The notes under the pieces are model-generated. The model saw nothing but the letters and a program-made list of their open reading frames with translations. It was not told where the DNA came from and made no database searches. From Marinomonas atlantica (GTDB lineage: Bacteria > Pseudomonadota > Gammaproteobacteria > Pseudomonadales > Marinomonadaceae), in assembly GCF_001639725.1 (NCBI RefSeq), contig NZ_LTAW01000009.1, forward strand, positions 62,001-126,000: 64,000 nucleotides of DNA. The letters run 5' to 3'. A program made the translations under genes and the position numbers. Shown here piece after piece: positions 1-7,505 of this stretch; the stretch's first letter is position 1, and each line of letters starts with the position of its first letter.

Positions 1-1
1 A

Positions 2-1606
2 CGCTATGCCGCGCAATTTGCGCTTTCGGGCGTTGTTATTGCCCTAGCGGGCTGTTCAACCATGAACAGCGAGCCTGCATCGACGGCCCCAATGTGGCAA
101 GCCGGTCAGGAATATCACTTAACAATACTGCATACCAACGACCATCATGGCCGCTTCTGGGAAAACAACAATGGTGAGTACGGCATGGCCGCTCGCAAGA
201 CGCTGATCGATAACATCCGTGAAGAAGTCATGCTTAAAGACGGCAACACCTTGCTATTGTCTGGCGGTGACATCAATACCGGCGTACCTGAATCGGACCT
301 ACAAGATGCCGAGCCTGATTTCAAAGGCATGAACATGCTGCAATACGATGCGATGGCACTGGGCAACCACGAATTCGATAATCCAATTGATGTATTGAAA
401 AAGCAGCATGACTGGGCGGGCTTTCCGTTTTTGTCTGCCAACATCATAGACAATAAAACCGGCAAGCCGCTGTTTGATGCCTACAAAATTTTCACCGTTG
501 ATGACCTACGTGTGGCGGTCGTCGGCTTTACCACCGATGACACCATCAAAATTGGTAATCCAGAATACCTTGGTGGCTTAACCATCAAATCGCCTATCGA
601 AGTCGCACAAGATCTCATTCCAGCACTGGAAGACAAAGCCGATCTCATTGTTGCTGTCACCCACATGGGCCATTACGACAATGGCAACCACGGAGGTAAT
701 GCACCTGGCGACGTCACTCTAGCTCGCACAGTACCGGGCATTGATGTCATCGTCGGCGGCCATTCACAAAACCCATTGTTTGAGCCAGATGAACAGAGTG
801 GCACGCTGATTCTACAGGCGCATGAATGGGGCAAATACGTAGGTCGTTTGGATATGACCATCGTCGACGGCGAAATCAAATACTCGGACTACGAGTTGAT
901 CCCTGTCAACCTGAAGAAAAAAGTGAAGAAAGACGACGGCACCAGCGAACGTGTCTTTATCGACAAAGAGATCGAACAAGATCCAACCATGCTGGCAATG
1001 CTGCAACCGTACCAAAACATTGGTCAAGATAAGCTAAACGTAGAGATCGGCTTTACCGATGGCAAGCTAGTTGGCGAGCGCGGCATTGTCCGCTCTGAGG
1101 AAACCAACCTTGGTAACCTAATCGCCAAAGCGATGATGAAAAAAGTCAATGCAGACGTTGCCGTCATGAACGCTGGTGGCATTCGTGATGACATTCCTGC
1201 GGGCACCATCACATACAAATCGGTTCTGCAAGTACAGCCTTTTGGCAACGCATTATCGTACGTAGATTTAAACGCTGATGAGCTAACCGACTACCTATCG
1301 GCCGTGGCCAGCAAAGAAGCCGGTTCTGGCGCTTTTGCTCAATTCCAAGGCGTCTCTCTGGTACTCGTTGATGGTAAAGCAACGGATATTAAAGTCGCTG
1401 GCAAACCACTTAAACAAGGCGAAAGCTACCGTATTGCAATGAACAGCTATACGGCAACAGGTGGTGATGGCTACCCAAAAATCACGGATCATGCGAACTA
1501 CGTGAACTCAGGCTATGTGGACGCGGATGTACTCATGGGCTACATCAAAGATTACTCGCCTATCATGATTACCGATTATGCACCAACAGGTGCCGTCATC
1601 CGTTAA
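2..1606 (+). CDS. UshA-like 5'-nucleotidase / metallophosphatase lipoprotein (5' end outside window)
   Basis: Predicted outer-membrane or periplasmic lipoprotein that removes phosphate from nucleotides or related phosphoesters. The reading frame is open from base 2, and its first visible residues end in a lipobox (ALAGC at bases 47-61), so the true start lies before the window; the internal ATG at 62 would lose the lipobox and is not the start. The N-terminal calcineurin-like metallophosphatase domain shows ILHTNDHHG, GGDIN, GNHEFD and GGHSQ metal-ligand motifs. The C-terminal 5'-nucleotidase domain shows NAGGIRDDIPAG and the substrate-binding QPFGN. Family members (E. coli UshA) are about 550 residues, so little is missing. 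A hairpin terminator follows. UshA versus a 2',3'-cyclic phosphodiesterase cannot be settled here. Confidence 0.88.
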   Translation, partial: RYAAQFALSGVVIALAGCSTMNSEPASTAPMWQAGQEYHLTILHTNDHHGRFWENNNGEYGMAARKTLIDNIREEVMLKDGNTLLLSGGDINTGVPESDLQDAEPDFKGMNMLQYDAMALGNHEFDNPIDVLKKQHDWAGFPFLSANIIDNKTGKPLFDAYKIFTVDDLRVAVVGFTTDDTIKIGNPEYLGGLTIKSPIEVAQDLIPALEDKADLIVAVTHMGHYDNGNHGGNAPGDVTLARTVPGIDVIVGGHSQNPLFEPDEQSGTLILQAHEWGKYVGRLDMTIVDGEIKYSDYELIPVNLKKKVKKDDGTSERVFIDKEIEQDPTMLAMLQPYQNIGQDKLNVEIGFTDGKLVGERGIVRSEETNLGNLIAKAMMKKVNADVAVMNAGGIRDDIPAGTITYKSVLQVQPFGNALSYVDLNADELTDYLSAVASKEAGSGAFAQFQGVSLVLVDGKATDIKVAGKPLKQGESYRIAMNSYTATGGDGYPKITDHANYVNSGYVDADVLMGYIKDYSPIMITDYAPTGAVIR

Positions 1607-1634
1607 TCGCTGCATAACAACCGATACTAAAAAT

Positions 1635-1668
1635 AACGCCCAAGGTACACAGTATCTTGGGCGTTTCT
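1635..1668 (+). terminator. Rho-independent terminator after the nucleotidase gene
   Basis: Ten-base perfect stem (AACGCCCAAG at 1635-1644 pairing with CTTGGGCGTT at 1656-1665) with an 11-base loop, followed by a short T-rich stretch. It ends the nucleotidase transcript. Confidence 0.75.
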
Positions 1669-1764
1669 TGATCTATGTCCAACCCTATTAATTTTAGGTT
1701 TTACTAATATTCAATGACTTTCTATACTGATGCTATTCATCGAGACAGTTAAGAGGGAATCATC

Positions 1765-1956
1765 ATGAAAGCAAATGTAGGCGGACTAGATAAAATCTTA
1801 CGCATTGTTGTAGGGGTTCTGTTGATTGCTTTAGCGCTCACAGGTGTCATCGGAGCGTGGGGCTACATTGGTGTGATTCCCCTAGCAACTGGCGTATTTA
1901 ACTTCTGTGCACTGTACACCTTACTCGGCATCAACACCTGTAAGTTAAAAAAGTAA
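1765..1956 (+). CDS. Small DUF2892 (YgaP-like) membrane protein
   Basis: A 63-residue protein with two hydrophobic segments (about residues 12-30 and 33-52). The start MKANVGGLDKILRIVVG and the ending with FNFCALYTLLGINTC match the DUF2892 inner-membrane family, which also occurs as the membrane anchor of YgaP rhodanese. Two cysteines near the C-terminus are typical of the family. A GAGGG ribosome site precedes the ATG. It is a single gene between two terminators. The function is unknown; I claim family membership only. Confidence 0.75.
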   Translation: MKANVGGLDKILRIVVGVLLIALALTGVIGAWGYIGVIPLATGVFNFCALYTLLGINTCKLKK

Positions 1957-1974
1957 CGGTCTGATCACCAAGAC

Positions 1975-2001
1975 AAAGCGAGCTACGTGCTCGCTTTTTT
2001 T
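1975..2001. terminator. Terminator between convergent genes
   Basis: GCGAGC (1978-1983) pairs with GCTCGC (1989-1994) and is followed by seven T on the plus strand. It ends the DUF2892 transcript and abuts the stop codon of the opposing gene. Confidence 0.8.
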
Positions 2002-2515
2002 AGGGCGCTACTTTCTCGTACACCAATGTCCACTGCAGCGGTTTAGGCAGCTTCTCTGAAACGATAGTCGCACGGTAGACTAAGCGTTCGTCTTGTCGCT
2101 CCCATCGATGACGGCGCTCCCCTCGTTCCGAGGTTAGCGTGGCTTGACGGCTAGTATCCGTCGCTTCGTACTGTGCGGTAATATCGCGACCATCCTCCCC
2201 TTTAAGATTCGTAGGGGTTGTACTCACGGCTACTTGCCAAGATGGCTGCTGAGCACATTGAAAAGTAAATGTCTCAGCGCTTTCTGTTAATGTCCACTGC
2301 CGACATACCGTCGCCTCGTCTTCCAAACGTGATCGGGCAATGCTGCGAACAAAGAAATTCATCTCTTTCACAACGCCATCGATCGCGTCGTCAATTACCC
2401 CTTGAGCAGACGCTGGGGTTTCTAATTCCCATATTCCAGATACCACTGATTCAGCAGAAACCGCACTCGATAAGCCCGTTGCTAATAGCAGCGCGACGAT
2501 TTTATTGTTATTCAT
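2000..2515 (-). CDS. Exported hypothetical protein
   Basis: A 171-residue protein of no family I recognise. The start at 2515 is chosen because AAGGAG sits just upstream and the first about 22 residues (MNNNKIVALLLATGLSSAV, then SA) form a clear Sec signal peptide; a longer frame adds 28 residues without a signal. The mature part contains two cysteines (in TVCRQWT and FQCAQ) that could form a disulfide, and alternating hydrophobic segments suggesting a beta-rich periplasmic domain. It is a stand-alone gene convergent with DUF2892. It resembles the DUF3617-type small periplasmic proteins (WELE... CxxW layout), but that link is tentative. Confidence 0.65.
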   Translation of the reverse strand: MNNNKIVALLLATGLSSAVSAESVVSGIWELETPASAQGVIDDAIDGVVKEMNFFVRSIARSRLEDEATVCRQWTLTESAETFTFQCAQQPSWQVAVSTTPTNLKGEDGRDITAQYEATDTSRQATLTSERGERRHRWERQDERLVYRATIVSEKLPKPLQWTLVYEKVAP

Positions 2516-2630
2516 ATCGCATTCTCCTTTAAAACAACTCGCATCATGACACAGCCAATTGTTCAAATAGCAACCAGAAGCCGTCGATTGCAGTAACAAA
2601 TTCCGTCACCTAATAAAAGGTCCGACATGA

Positions 2631-2656
2631 AAAAGGGGAGCCAATTGGCTCCCCCT
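2631..2656 (-). terminator. Terminator of rph
   Basis: A 20-base perfect palindrome (GGGGAGCCAATTGGCTCCCC, 2635-2654) followed on the minus strand by a T run. It lies directly downstream of the rph stop codon. Confidence 0.85.
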
Positions 2657-2674
2657 TATAGATCACATCACTGC

Positions 2675-3400
2675 TTACTCTGCGTCGTCAGCCAATACCT
2701 GGCGCTGCATTTCTAGGATTTCATTAATGCCTTTGCGAGCCACTGCCAGCATGCCCACCATGTGCTCATCACTAAAGGCTTCACCTTCGGCGGTGCCCTG
2801 TATCTCGATAAAGCCACCTTTATCGTTCATGATCACATTCATATCCGTCTCTGCGCTTGAGTCTTCTGGGTAGTCCAGATCCAGTACGGGCGTGCCTTGA
2901 TACACCCCGACTGAGATCGCGCCGATCTGCGACACGATGGGGTTTTCCTTGACCTTCTTCGCGTCGACCAAGGTCTTGACGGCGTCAGCCAATGCAACGA
3001 AACCGCCCGAAATCGATGCGGTGCGAGTGCCGCCATCCGCTTGAAGCACATCACAGTCGATGGTGATGGTGTGCTCACCTAATTTTTTAAGATCAAGCGC
3101 GGCACGCAACGAGCGACCAATCAAACGCTGAATCTCAACCGTACGACCACTTTGCTTACCACGTGCCGCTTCACGATCGACACGATTGTGCGTGGAGCGT
3201 GGCAACATGCCGTATTCGGCCGTGATCCAACCTTGGCCTTTGCCCTTTAGAAAACGTGGCACGCCTTTTACGACCGTCGCAGTACAAATCACTTTGGTAT
3301 CGCCGCATTCCACTAACACGGAGCCTTCCGCATGCTTGGTAAAGTTACGCGTAAACTTCATCGGACGTAATTGATCGGCTGCTCTACCACTTGGACGCAT
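2675..3400 (-). CDS. rph: Ribonuclease PH
   Basis: Phosphate-dependent 3'-5' exoribonuclease that trims the 3' ends of tRNA precursors. The protein is 241 residues, very close to the 238 of E. coli. [49 protein letters not shown] and [14 protein letters not shown] are family signatures, and the phosphate-binding loop and RNA-binding arginines lie in the usual places. The start at 3400 matches the E. coli N-terminus; an upstream in-frame start would add 18 unrelated residues. It is divergent from yicC, an arrangement also found in E. coli. Confidence 0.97.
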   Translation of the reverse strand: MRPSGRAADQLRPMKFTRNFTKHAEGSVLVECGDTKVICTATVVKGVPRFLKGKGQGWITAEYGMLPRSTHNRVDREAARGKQSGRTVEIQRLIGRSLRAALDLKKLGEHTITIDCDVLQADGGTRTASISGGFVALADAVKTLVDAKKVKENPIVSQIGAISVGVYQGTPVLDLDYPEDSSAETDMNVIMNDKGGFIEIQGTAEGEAFSDEHMVGMLAVARKGINEILEMQRQVLADDAE

Positions 3401-3532
3401 AGTTGTCTCTCTGTCATTCGTTTCAAAGGGGTGATTATAACGAACCTTGAACAAAATGCCTGCCTATCCTGACGTGAAAGTCATACATGGGTTACACTAC
3501 GAATCACTTTTATTTAGCTGCTAGGGATTGAT

Positions 3533-4399
3533 ATGACTGCAAGCATGACCGCCTTTTCGCGCCAAGAAGCCGTATACGACTGGGGCACCATTAGCTGGGA
3601 AATCCGCTCAGTAAACCAACGCTACCTTGAGCCACACTTTCGTCTTCCTGAACAATTTCGTGAATTGGAATTCAGCTTCCGCGACGTGCTACGTAAAAAA
3701 CTGAACCGCGGCAAAGTGGAATGCCAACTACGCATACATGCCGTAGATACCGCTGCGACAGGTCTAAAGATCAATGCTGAAAACGCTCAAGCCCTTGCCA
3801 ACGCCGTAAGCGAGCTAGGCACGTGGTTCGATGGCATTAAAACACCATCACCTTTGCAGATTCTGCAATGGCCAGGCATTTTAAGCGATGACAGTGTTGA
3901 TGCCGACGACATGAAAAAGGCCGTCATCGCCCTATTCAACAAAGCCGTCGACGAAATGATCCAAGTACGTCAACGTGAAGGCGAACAACTAGACACCATC
4001 ATTATTGAGCGCTTAGACGCCATTGACGCCATCGTCGCTGAAGTAAAAGAAAAGCTACCGACCATCATCGCCGCGCAAAAGCAAAACCTCAAAGACAAAC
4101 TCGACGCGGCCCAAGTCGAACTTGACCCAATGCGCGTCGAAGCTGAAATCGTCATGCTGGCACAAAAAGCCGACGTCGCCGAAGAAGTCGATCGCCTAGC
4201 CACACACACAAAAGAAGTGCGCCGCCAACTGAATGAAAAAGGCCCCATCGGCCGCCGCCTAGACTTCCTCATGCAAGAACTCAACCGCGAAGCCAACACC
4301 CTATCGTCTAAATCGATTGTGGTGGAAACGACGCAAAGCGCCGTCGAATTGAAAGTCTTGATTGAACAGATGCGAGAGCAGATTCAGAATATTGAGTAA
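3533..4399 (+). CDS. yicC: YicC family endoribonuclease
   Basis: A 288-residue cytosolic protein of the YicC/YloC family, linked to stress survival and described in E. coli as an endoribonuclease acting on RNA such as RyhB. The N-terminal SMTAFSRQEA, EIRSVNQRYLEPHFRLPEQF and the C-terminal GRRLDFLMQELNREANTL and VLIEQMREQIQNIE match closely; the last 14 residues are identical to what I recall of E. coli YicC. It is complete and divergently transcribed from rph. The accessory block starts directly after it. Confidence 0.95.
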   Translation: MTASMTAFSRQEAVYDWGTISWEIRSVNQRYLEPHFRLPEQFRELEFSFRDVLRKKLNRGKVECQLRIHAVDTAATGLKINAENAQALANAVSELGTWFDGIKTPSPLQILQWPGILSDDSVDADDMKKAVIALFNKAVDEMIQVRQREGEQLDTIIIERLDAIDAIVAEVKEKLPTIIAAQKQNLKDKLDAAQVELDPMRVEAEIVMLAQKADVAEEVDRLATHTKEVRRQLNEKGPIGRRLDFLMQELNREANTLSSKSIVVETTQSAVELKVLIEQMREQIQNIE

Positions 4400-4421
4400 A
4401 CTGAATAGTGAAGGTGTAGCC

Positions 4422-4799
4422 ATGTTAGATAAAAAGAGTTTAATCCAATCAATCCAGCAACTTATGCCGGATGTTAAATTGATTTACCTGTTTGGCTCTC
4501 AAGCAGATGGCAGTGCTACGCCTTCAAGTGATATTGATGTAGCTGTGCTACTGGAGAAGAAGTTAGACTCCGTAGTACGCTTCGACTTGGAACAAACCCT
4601 CGCCATCGAGTTCGATCAAGACGTTGATCTAGTCGATCTGCTAGCCGCATCGACTGTTTTACAAAACCAAATCATCATGAAAGGCGAGCTACTTTTCGGC
4701 AGTGAAAACGAGCAAACGAAATTTGAAATGCAGATCATGTCGATGTACCAGCATTTGAACGAAGAGCGTGCGGATATTTTGCAGGAGTATTTGAAATGA
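4422..4799 (+). CDS. mntA: MntA antitoxin (minimal nucleotidyltransferase)
   Basis: A 125-residue protein. It carries the defining GSX10DXD motif (G25-S26 through D37-I-D39, seen as GSQADGSATPSSDID) of DNA polymerase beta-like minimal nucleotidyltransferases. In characterised MntA/HepT pairs (Shewanella), this enzyme neutralises the toxin by adding AMP units to its tyrosine. The start at 4422 follows AAGGTG; an upstream in-frame start would lie inside yicC. It overlaps hepT by 4 bases (ATGA), indicating translational coupling. It begins 22 bases after the yicC stop, so it may share the yicC transcript. Confidence 0.88.
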   Translation: MLDKKSLIQSIQQLMPDVKLIYLFGSQADGSATPSSDIDVAVLLEKKLDSVVRFDLEQTLAIEFDQDVDLVDLLAASTVLQNQIIMKGELLFGSENEQTKFEMQIMSMYQHLNEERADILQEYLK

Positions 4800-5206
4800 A
4801 CGATTCAATTCTCAATAAGCTAGCAACGATTGCTCGCTGCTTGAAACGTATTCGAGACGTCTACGCCTTAGCAAAAGGCAACTTCGACACAGACTACACC
4901 AGCCAAGATTCGATCGTTTTGAATTTACAGCGTGCCTGCGAGGCGAGCATTGATGCCGCAAACATCCTCAACAAACAGCATCAAACAGGCATTCCGCAAA
5001 GCAGCCGCGACAGCTTTGAACTGCTTAAAAAAGCAGGGCTGATCTCAGCCCCACTCGCATTGAACTTGCAAAAAATGATCGGTCTTCGCAATGTGGCAGT
5101 CCATGACTACCAGACACTAAACCTTGATATAGTGAAGTATGTGGTTGAGCAACGTTTGAGGGATTTTGAAGAGTTTGTTGATACCGTTAAAAAGCTTAAG
5201 GGCTAA
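4796..5206 (+). CDS. hepT: HepT toxin (HEPN-family ribonuclease)
   Basis: A 136-residue all-alpha HEPN protein with the catalytic RX4HXY motif: R98, H103, Y105 in GLRNVAVHDYQTL. HepT toxins are RNases, and their motif tyrosine is the residue AMPylated by MntA in the Shewanella system. It is translated from an ATG overlapping the mntA stop. The catalytic residues are intact, so the toxin is probably functional. Such pairs often sit in or beside defence loci, as here. No clear terminator follows. Confidence 0.88.
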   Translation: MNDSILNKLATIARCLKRIRDVYALAKGNFDTDYTSQDSIVLNLQRACEASIDAANILNKQHQTGIPQSSRDSFELLKKAGLISAPLALNLQKMIGLRNVAVHDYQTLNLDIVKYVVEQRLRDFEEFVDTVKKLKG

Positions 5207-5328
5207 TCAACTTTAACAGAGAATATAATTCAGGCTTTTTAAAGTGATACTTTTAAATTAATAAAGTGTAGTTTGCTATGCAACTCATAGAACAAGTCAT
5301 AATGGCCTACTCTACACATGACAAGAAA

Positions 5329-5343
5329 CTCGATTTCGAGGGG
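5329..5343 (+). promoter_or_regulatory. Ribosome site of the GHKL kinase gene inside a small hairpin
   Basis: CTCGATTTCGAG (5329-5340) is a short inverted repeat whose 3' arm shares its last three bases with the GAGGGG Shine-Dalgarno sequence (5338-5343), 5 bases before the ATG at 5349. The hairpin could partly mask the ribosome site. The stem is only 5 pairs, so this is a weak suggestion. Confidence 0.3.
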
Positions 5344-5348
5344 TATAA

Positions 5349-7505
5349 ATGGAAGATACTAAGTCATTAATCAAGCCATTTAGAGCAAATGCCCATTTGC
5401 TCAAACTACTTGGCGATGAGTTGATCGGTGATGATCGCTTAGCAGTATTCGAACTAGTAAAGAATGCTTATGATGCCAATGCTACAAAAGTAGATGTCAC
5501 GTTAAACCTAGAAAATGATGACCCTAATATCATTATTTGGGATCATCATGGTTCAGGAATGACCGAAGATGATATTCTTAATAAATGGATGGAAATTGGC
5601 ACAAACAGTAAACGTAGTAAGAACAGAGTTAGAACTCCTGACCTAAACCGCCTCCCTTTAGGTGAAAAAGGCGTGGGGCGTTTAGCTGTACATAAGCTTG
5701 GAAAAAAACTCACAATCAACACAAGAGCAAAAGACTCTCAAGAGCACCAGATCACTATTGATTGGCCAAAATTAATTGGAGAAGCTCAATACATCGAAGA
5801 TACCAAAGTGACCATTACACCTCTGATCACACCTAAATACTTTGAGTCAGAAACAGGAACTAGAATTGAAATTGGAGATCTCAATAATACAAATTGGACT
5901 CGTGGCGATTTAAGGCGATTAAAGCGCCTATTAACTAGCCTTATATCTCCATTTAAATCTGTATCTGACTTTGATGTAAAGCTTAGTGTTCCAGGAAGGG
6001 AAAAGGATATCTCTGATGTTCTTGAAGCGCGAGATATCCTTGATAAAGCAATGTGGACGTATGATTTTATTATCGATGAAAACGGCAAATTTTCGACCAC
6101 CTATGCTTTCAACCCACCAAGGATATTTAAAGAGCTGACACCTTCTAGTTCTGATTCTGAAGACGAGAAATTACAGCTTATAAAACCAAGTAAGGAAGAA
6201 GGCTTGGCTCGAGATAAAGCAATTCGTGAGTCATTACTGCTAACTCAAGAAGATCTAAAAGGAATTGGGCCAATATCTGGCACATTTTACGTTTTCATGC
6301 AATCTCATGCTGTACTAAACGCCATAGGTTCACCTCAATTAATCAAAGAATACTTAAGAGAACAATCCGGTGTCCGTATTTATAGAGACGGTATCCGTGT
6401 ATTTAACTATGGCGAAGGCAATGATGATTGGCTCGGATTAAACGCCAGTCGCGTAAATAGACCAGGTAAAAAAATCGCCACCAACATGGTAATTGGTAGT
6501 ATTGATCTGAGCCTTGAAGATAGCAATGGGCTTAAAGAAAAAACTAACAGAGAAGGCTTCGATGAGAATAACACATACAAACGTTATCGCTGGGTAGTTG
6601 CTAGTGTAATTGAAGACTTTCACATGAAGCATGAAGAAGACCGAAAAAAGCTTGATAACTATCTCAAAGGAGATGTAGAAGATGCAGCCCCTGCTACAAC
6701 CAGATTTGAAGAGAGTATTGAGGATATTAAGAACGCAATTAAGAAGCACAAACTTGAAGATGAAATGGGCGGTAAAGTTGCGCAAATAGAATCCGATTAT
6801 CGCCAAATGCGCGAGGTTACACTAAGCTCAGGAATTGCAGGTATTAATCTAGCGGTTATCTTCCATGAAGTCGAAAGAGGTGTGGATGATCTTAACACTT
6901 CAATACGCCAGTCCGATGATTATGACACTCTTCTAAAGCGTGCTGAGCATCTAGCCGCTTTACTTGAAGGTTTTGCTCCGCTACTACGCCGTAATGAACA
7001 AAAAACATTTAATATAAAAACACTTACTCAAAAAATTATAAAACTAAATACTCATCGCTTTGAGCATCATAAAATCACCTGCTCATGCCCGATAAATACG
7101 GACGAATCGGAATCTTTTGAAGTAACAGCACCTGTTGGCCTAATACAAGCAACACTAACGAACTTGATTGATAACTCTATTCATTGGACCAGTTTAAAAG
7201 CTGAAAGAGAAGGTGGTGACTATAAGCCAGCCATACGCATAGATAGCCTTCCAAATTGGTTCGAGGAAGGGCCTGCGTTAGTGGTCATGGATAACGGCCC
7301 AGGCTTTAGCCTAACTCCTGAGGAGGCAATACAACCTTTTAAAACATCTAGACCTGGAGGAATGGGAGTTGGTCTTTATTACTCAGATAAAGTTATGGAG
7401 TCTCTTGGTGGAACTCTTTTGATCTGTCATCCAGACGATCTAGAGCTACCAGAGGCATATAAAGGTGCAGCAGTAGTAATGTTATTCAAAAAAGGACGTA
7501 AGTAA
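5349..7505 (+). CDS. Dual-ATPase protein: MutL/MORC-like GHKL domain plus C-terminal histidine kinase
   Basis: A 718-residue cytosolic protein with no membrane segment. Residues about 12-230 form a complete GHKL ATPase: N-box ELVKNAYDAN (35-44), the DxxGSG motif at 65-70, and GEKGVGRLAVHKLG (105-118). Residues about 305-405 look like the S5-type transducer domain of MutL/Hsp90 relatives (RIYRDGIRVFNYG, KTNREGF). A helical part follows, with a possible phospho-acceptor His506 in IFHEVERGV. A second, histidine-kinase-type ATPase lies at about 595-715 (NLIDNS 605-610, DNGPGF 648-653, GGMGVGLYY 670-678). It overlaps the receiver gene by one base (TAATG), so the two are surely coupled. The gene is AT-richer than its flanks, suggesting transfer. 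Related GHKL ATPases occur in prokaryotic restriction-like loci; a defence role is inferred, not shown. Confidence 0.85.
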   Translation: MEDTKSLIKPFRANAHLLKLLGDELIGDDRLAVFELVKNAYDANATKVDVTLNLENDDPNIIIWDHHGSGMTEDDILNKWMEIGTNSKRSKNRVRTPDLNRLPLGEKGVGRLAVHKLGKKLTINTRAKDSQEHQITIDWPKLIGEAQYIEDTKVTITPLITPKYFESETGTRIEIGDLNNTNWTRGDLRRLKRLLTSLISPFKSVSDFDVKLSVPGREKDISDVLEARDILDKAMWTYDFIIDENGKFSTTYAFNPPRIFKELTPSSSDSEDEKLQLIKPSKEEGLARDKAIRESLLLTQEDLKGIGPISGTFYVFMQSHAVLNAIGSPQLIKEYLREQSGVRIYRDGIRVFNYGEGNDDWLGLNASRVNRPGKKIATNMVIGSIDLSLEDSNGLKEKTNREGFDENNTYKRYRWVVASVIEDFHMKHEEDRKKLDNYLKGDVEDAAPATTRFEESIEDIKNAIKKHKLEDEMGGKVAQIESDYRQMREVTLSSGIAGINLAVIFHEVERGVDDLNTSIRQSDDYDTLLKRAEHLAALLEGFAPLLRRNEQKTFNIKTLTQKIIKLNTHRFEHHKITCSCPINTDESESFEVTAPVGLIQATLTNLIDNSIHWTSLKAEREGGDYKPAIRIDSLPNWFEEGPALVVMDNGPGFSLTPEEAIQPFKTSRPGGMGVGLYYSDKVMESLGGTLLICHPDDLELPEAYKGAAVVMLFKKGRK

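Noticed and set aside
4362-4421. Upstream in-frame start for mntA inside yicC
   Set aside because: The added 20 residues overlap yicC and lie before a good ribosome site for the ATG at 4422, which also gives the family N-terminus.
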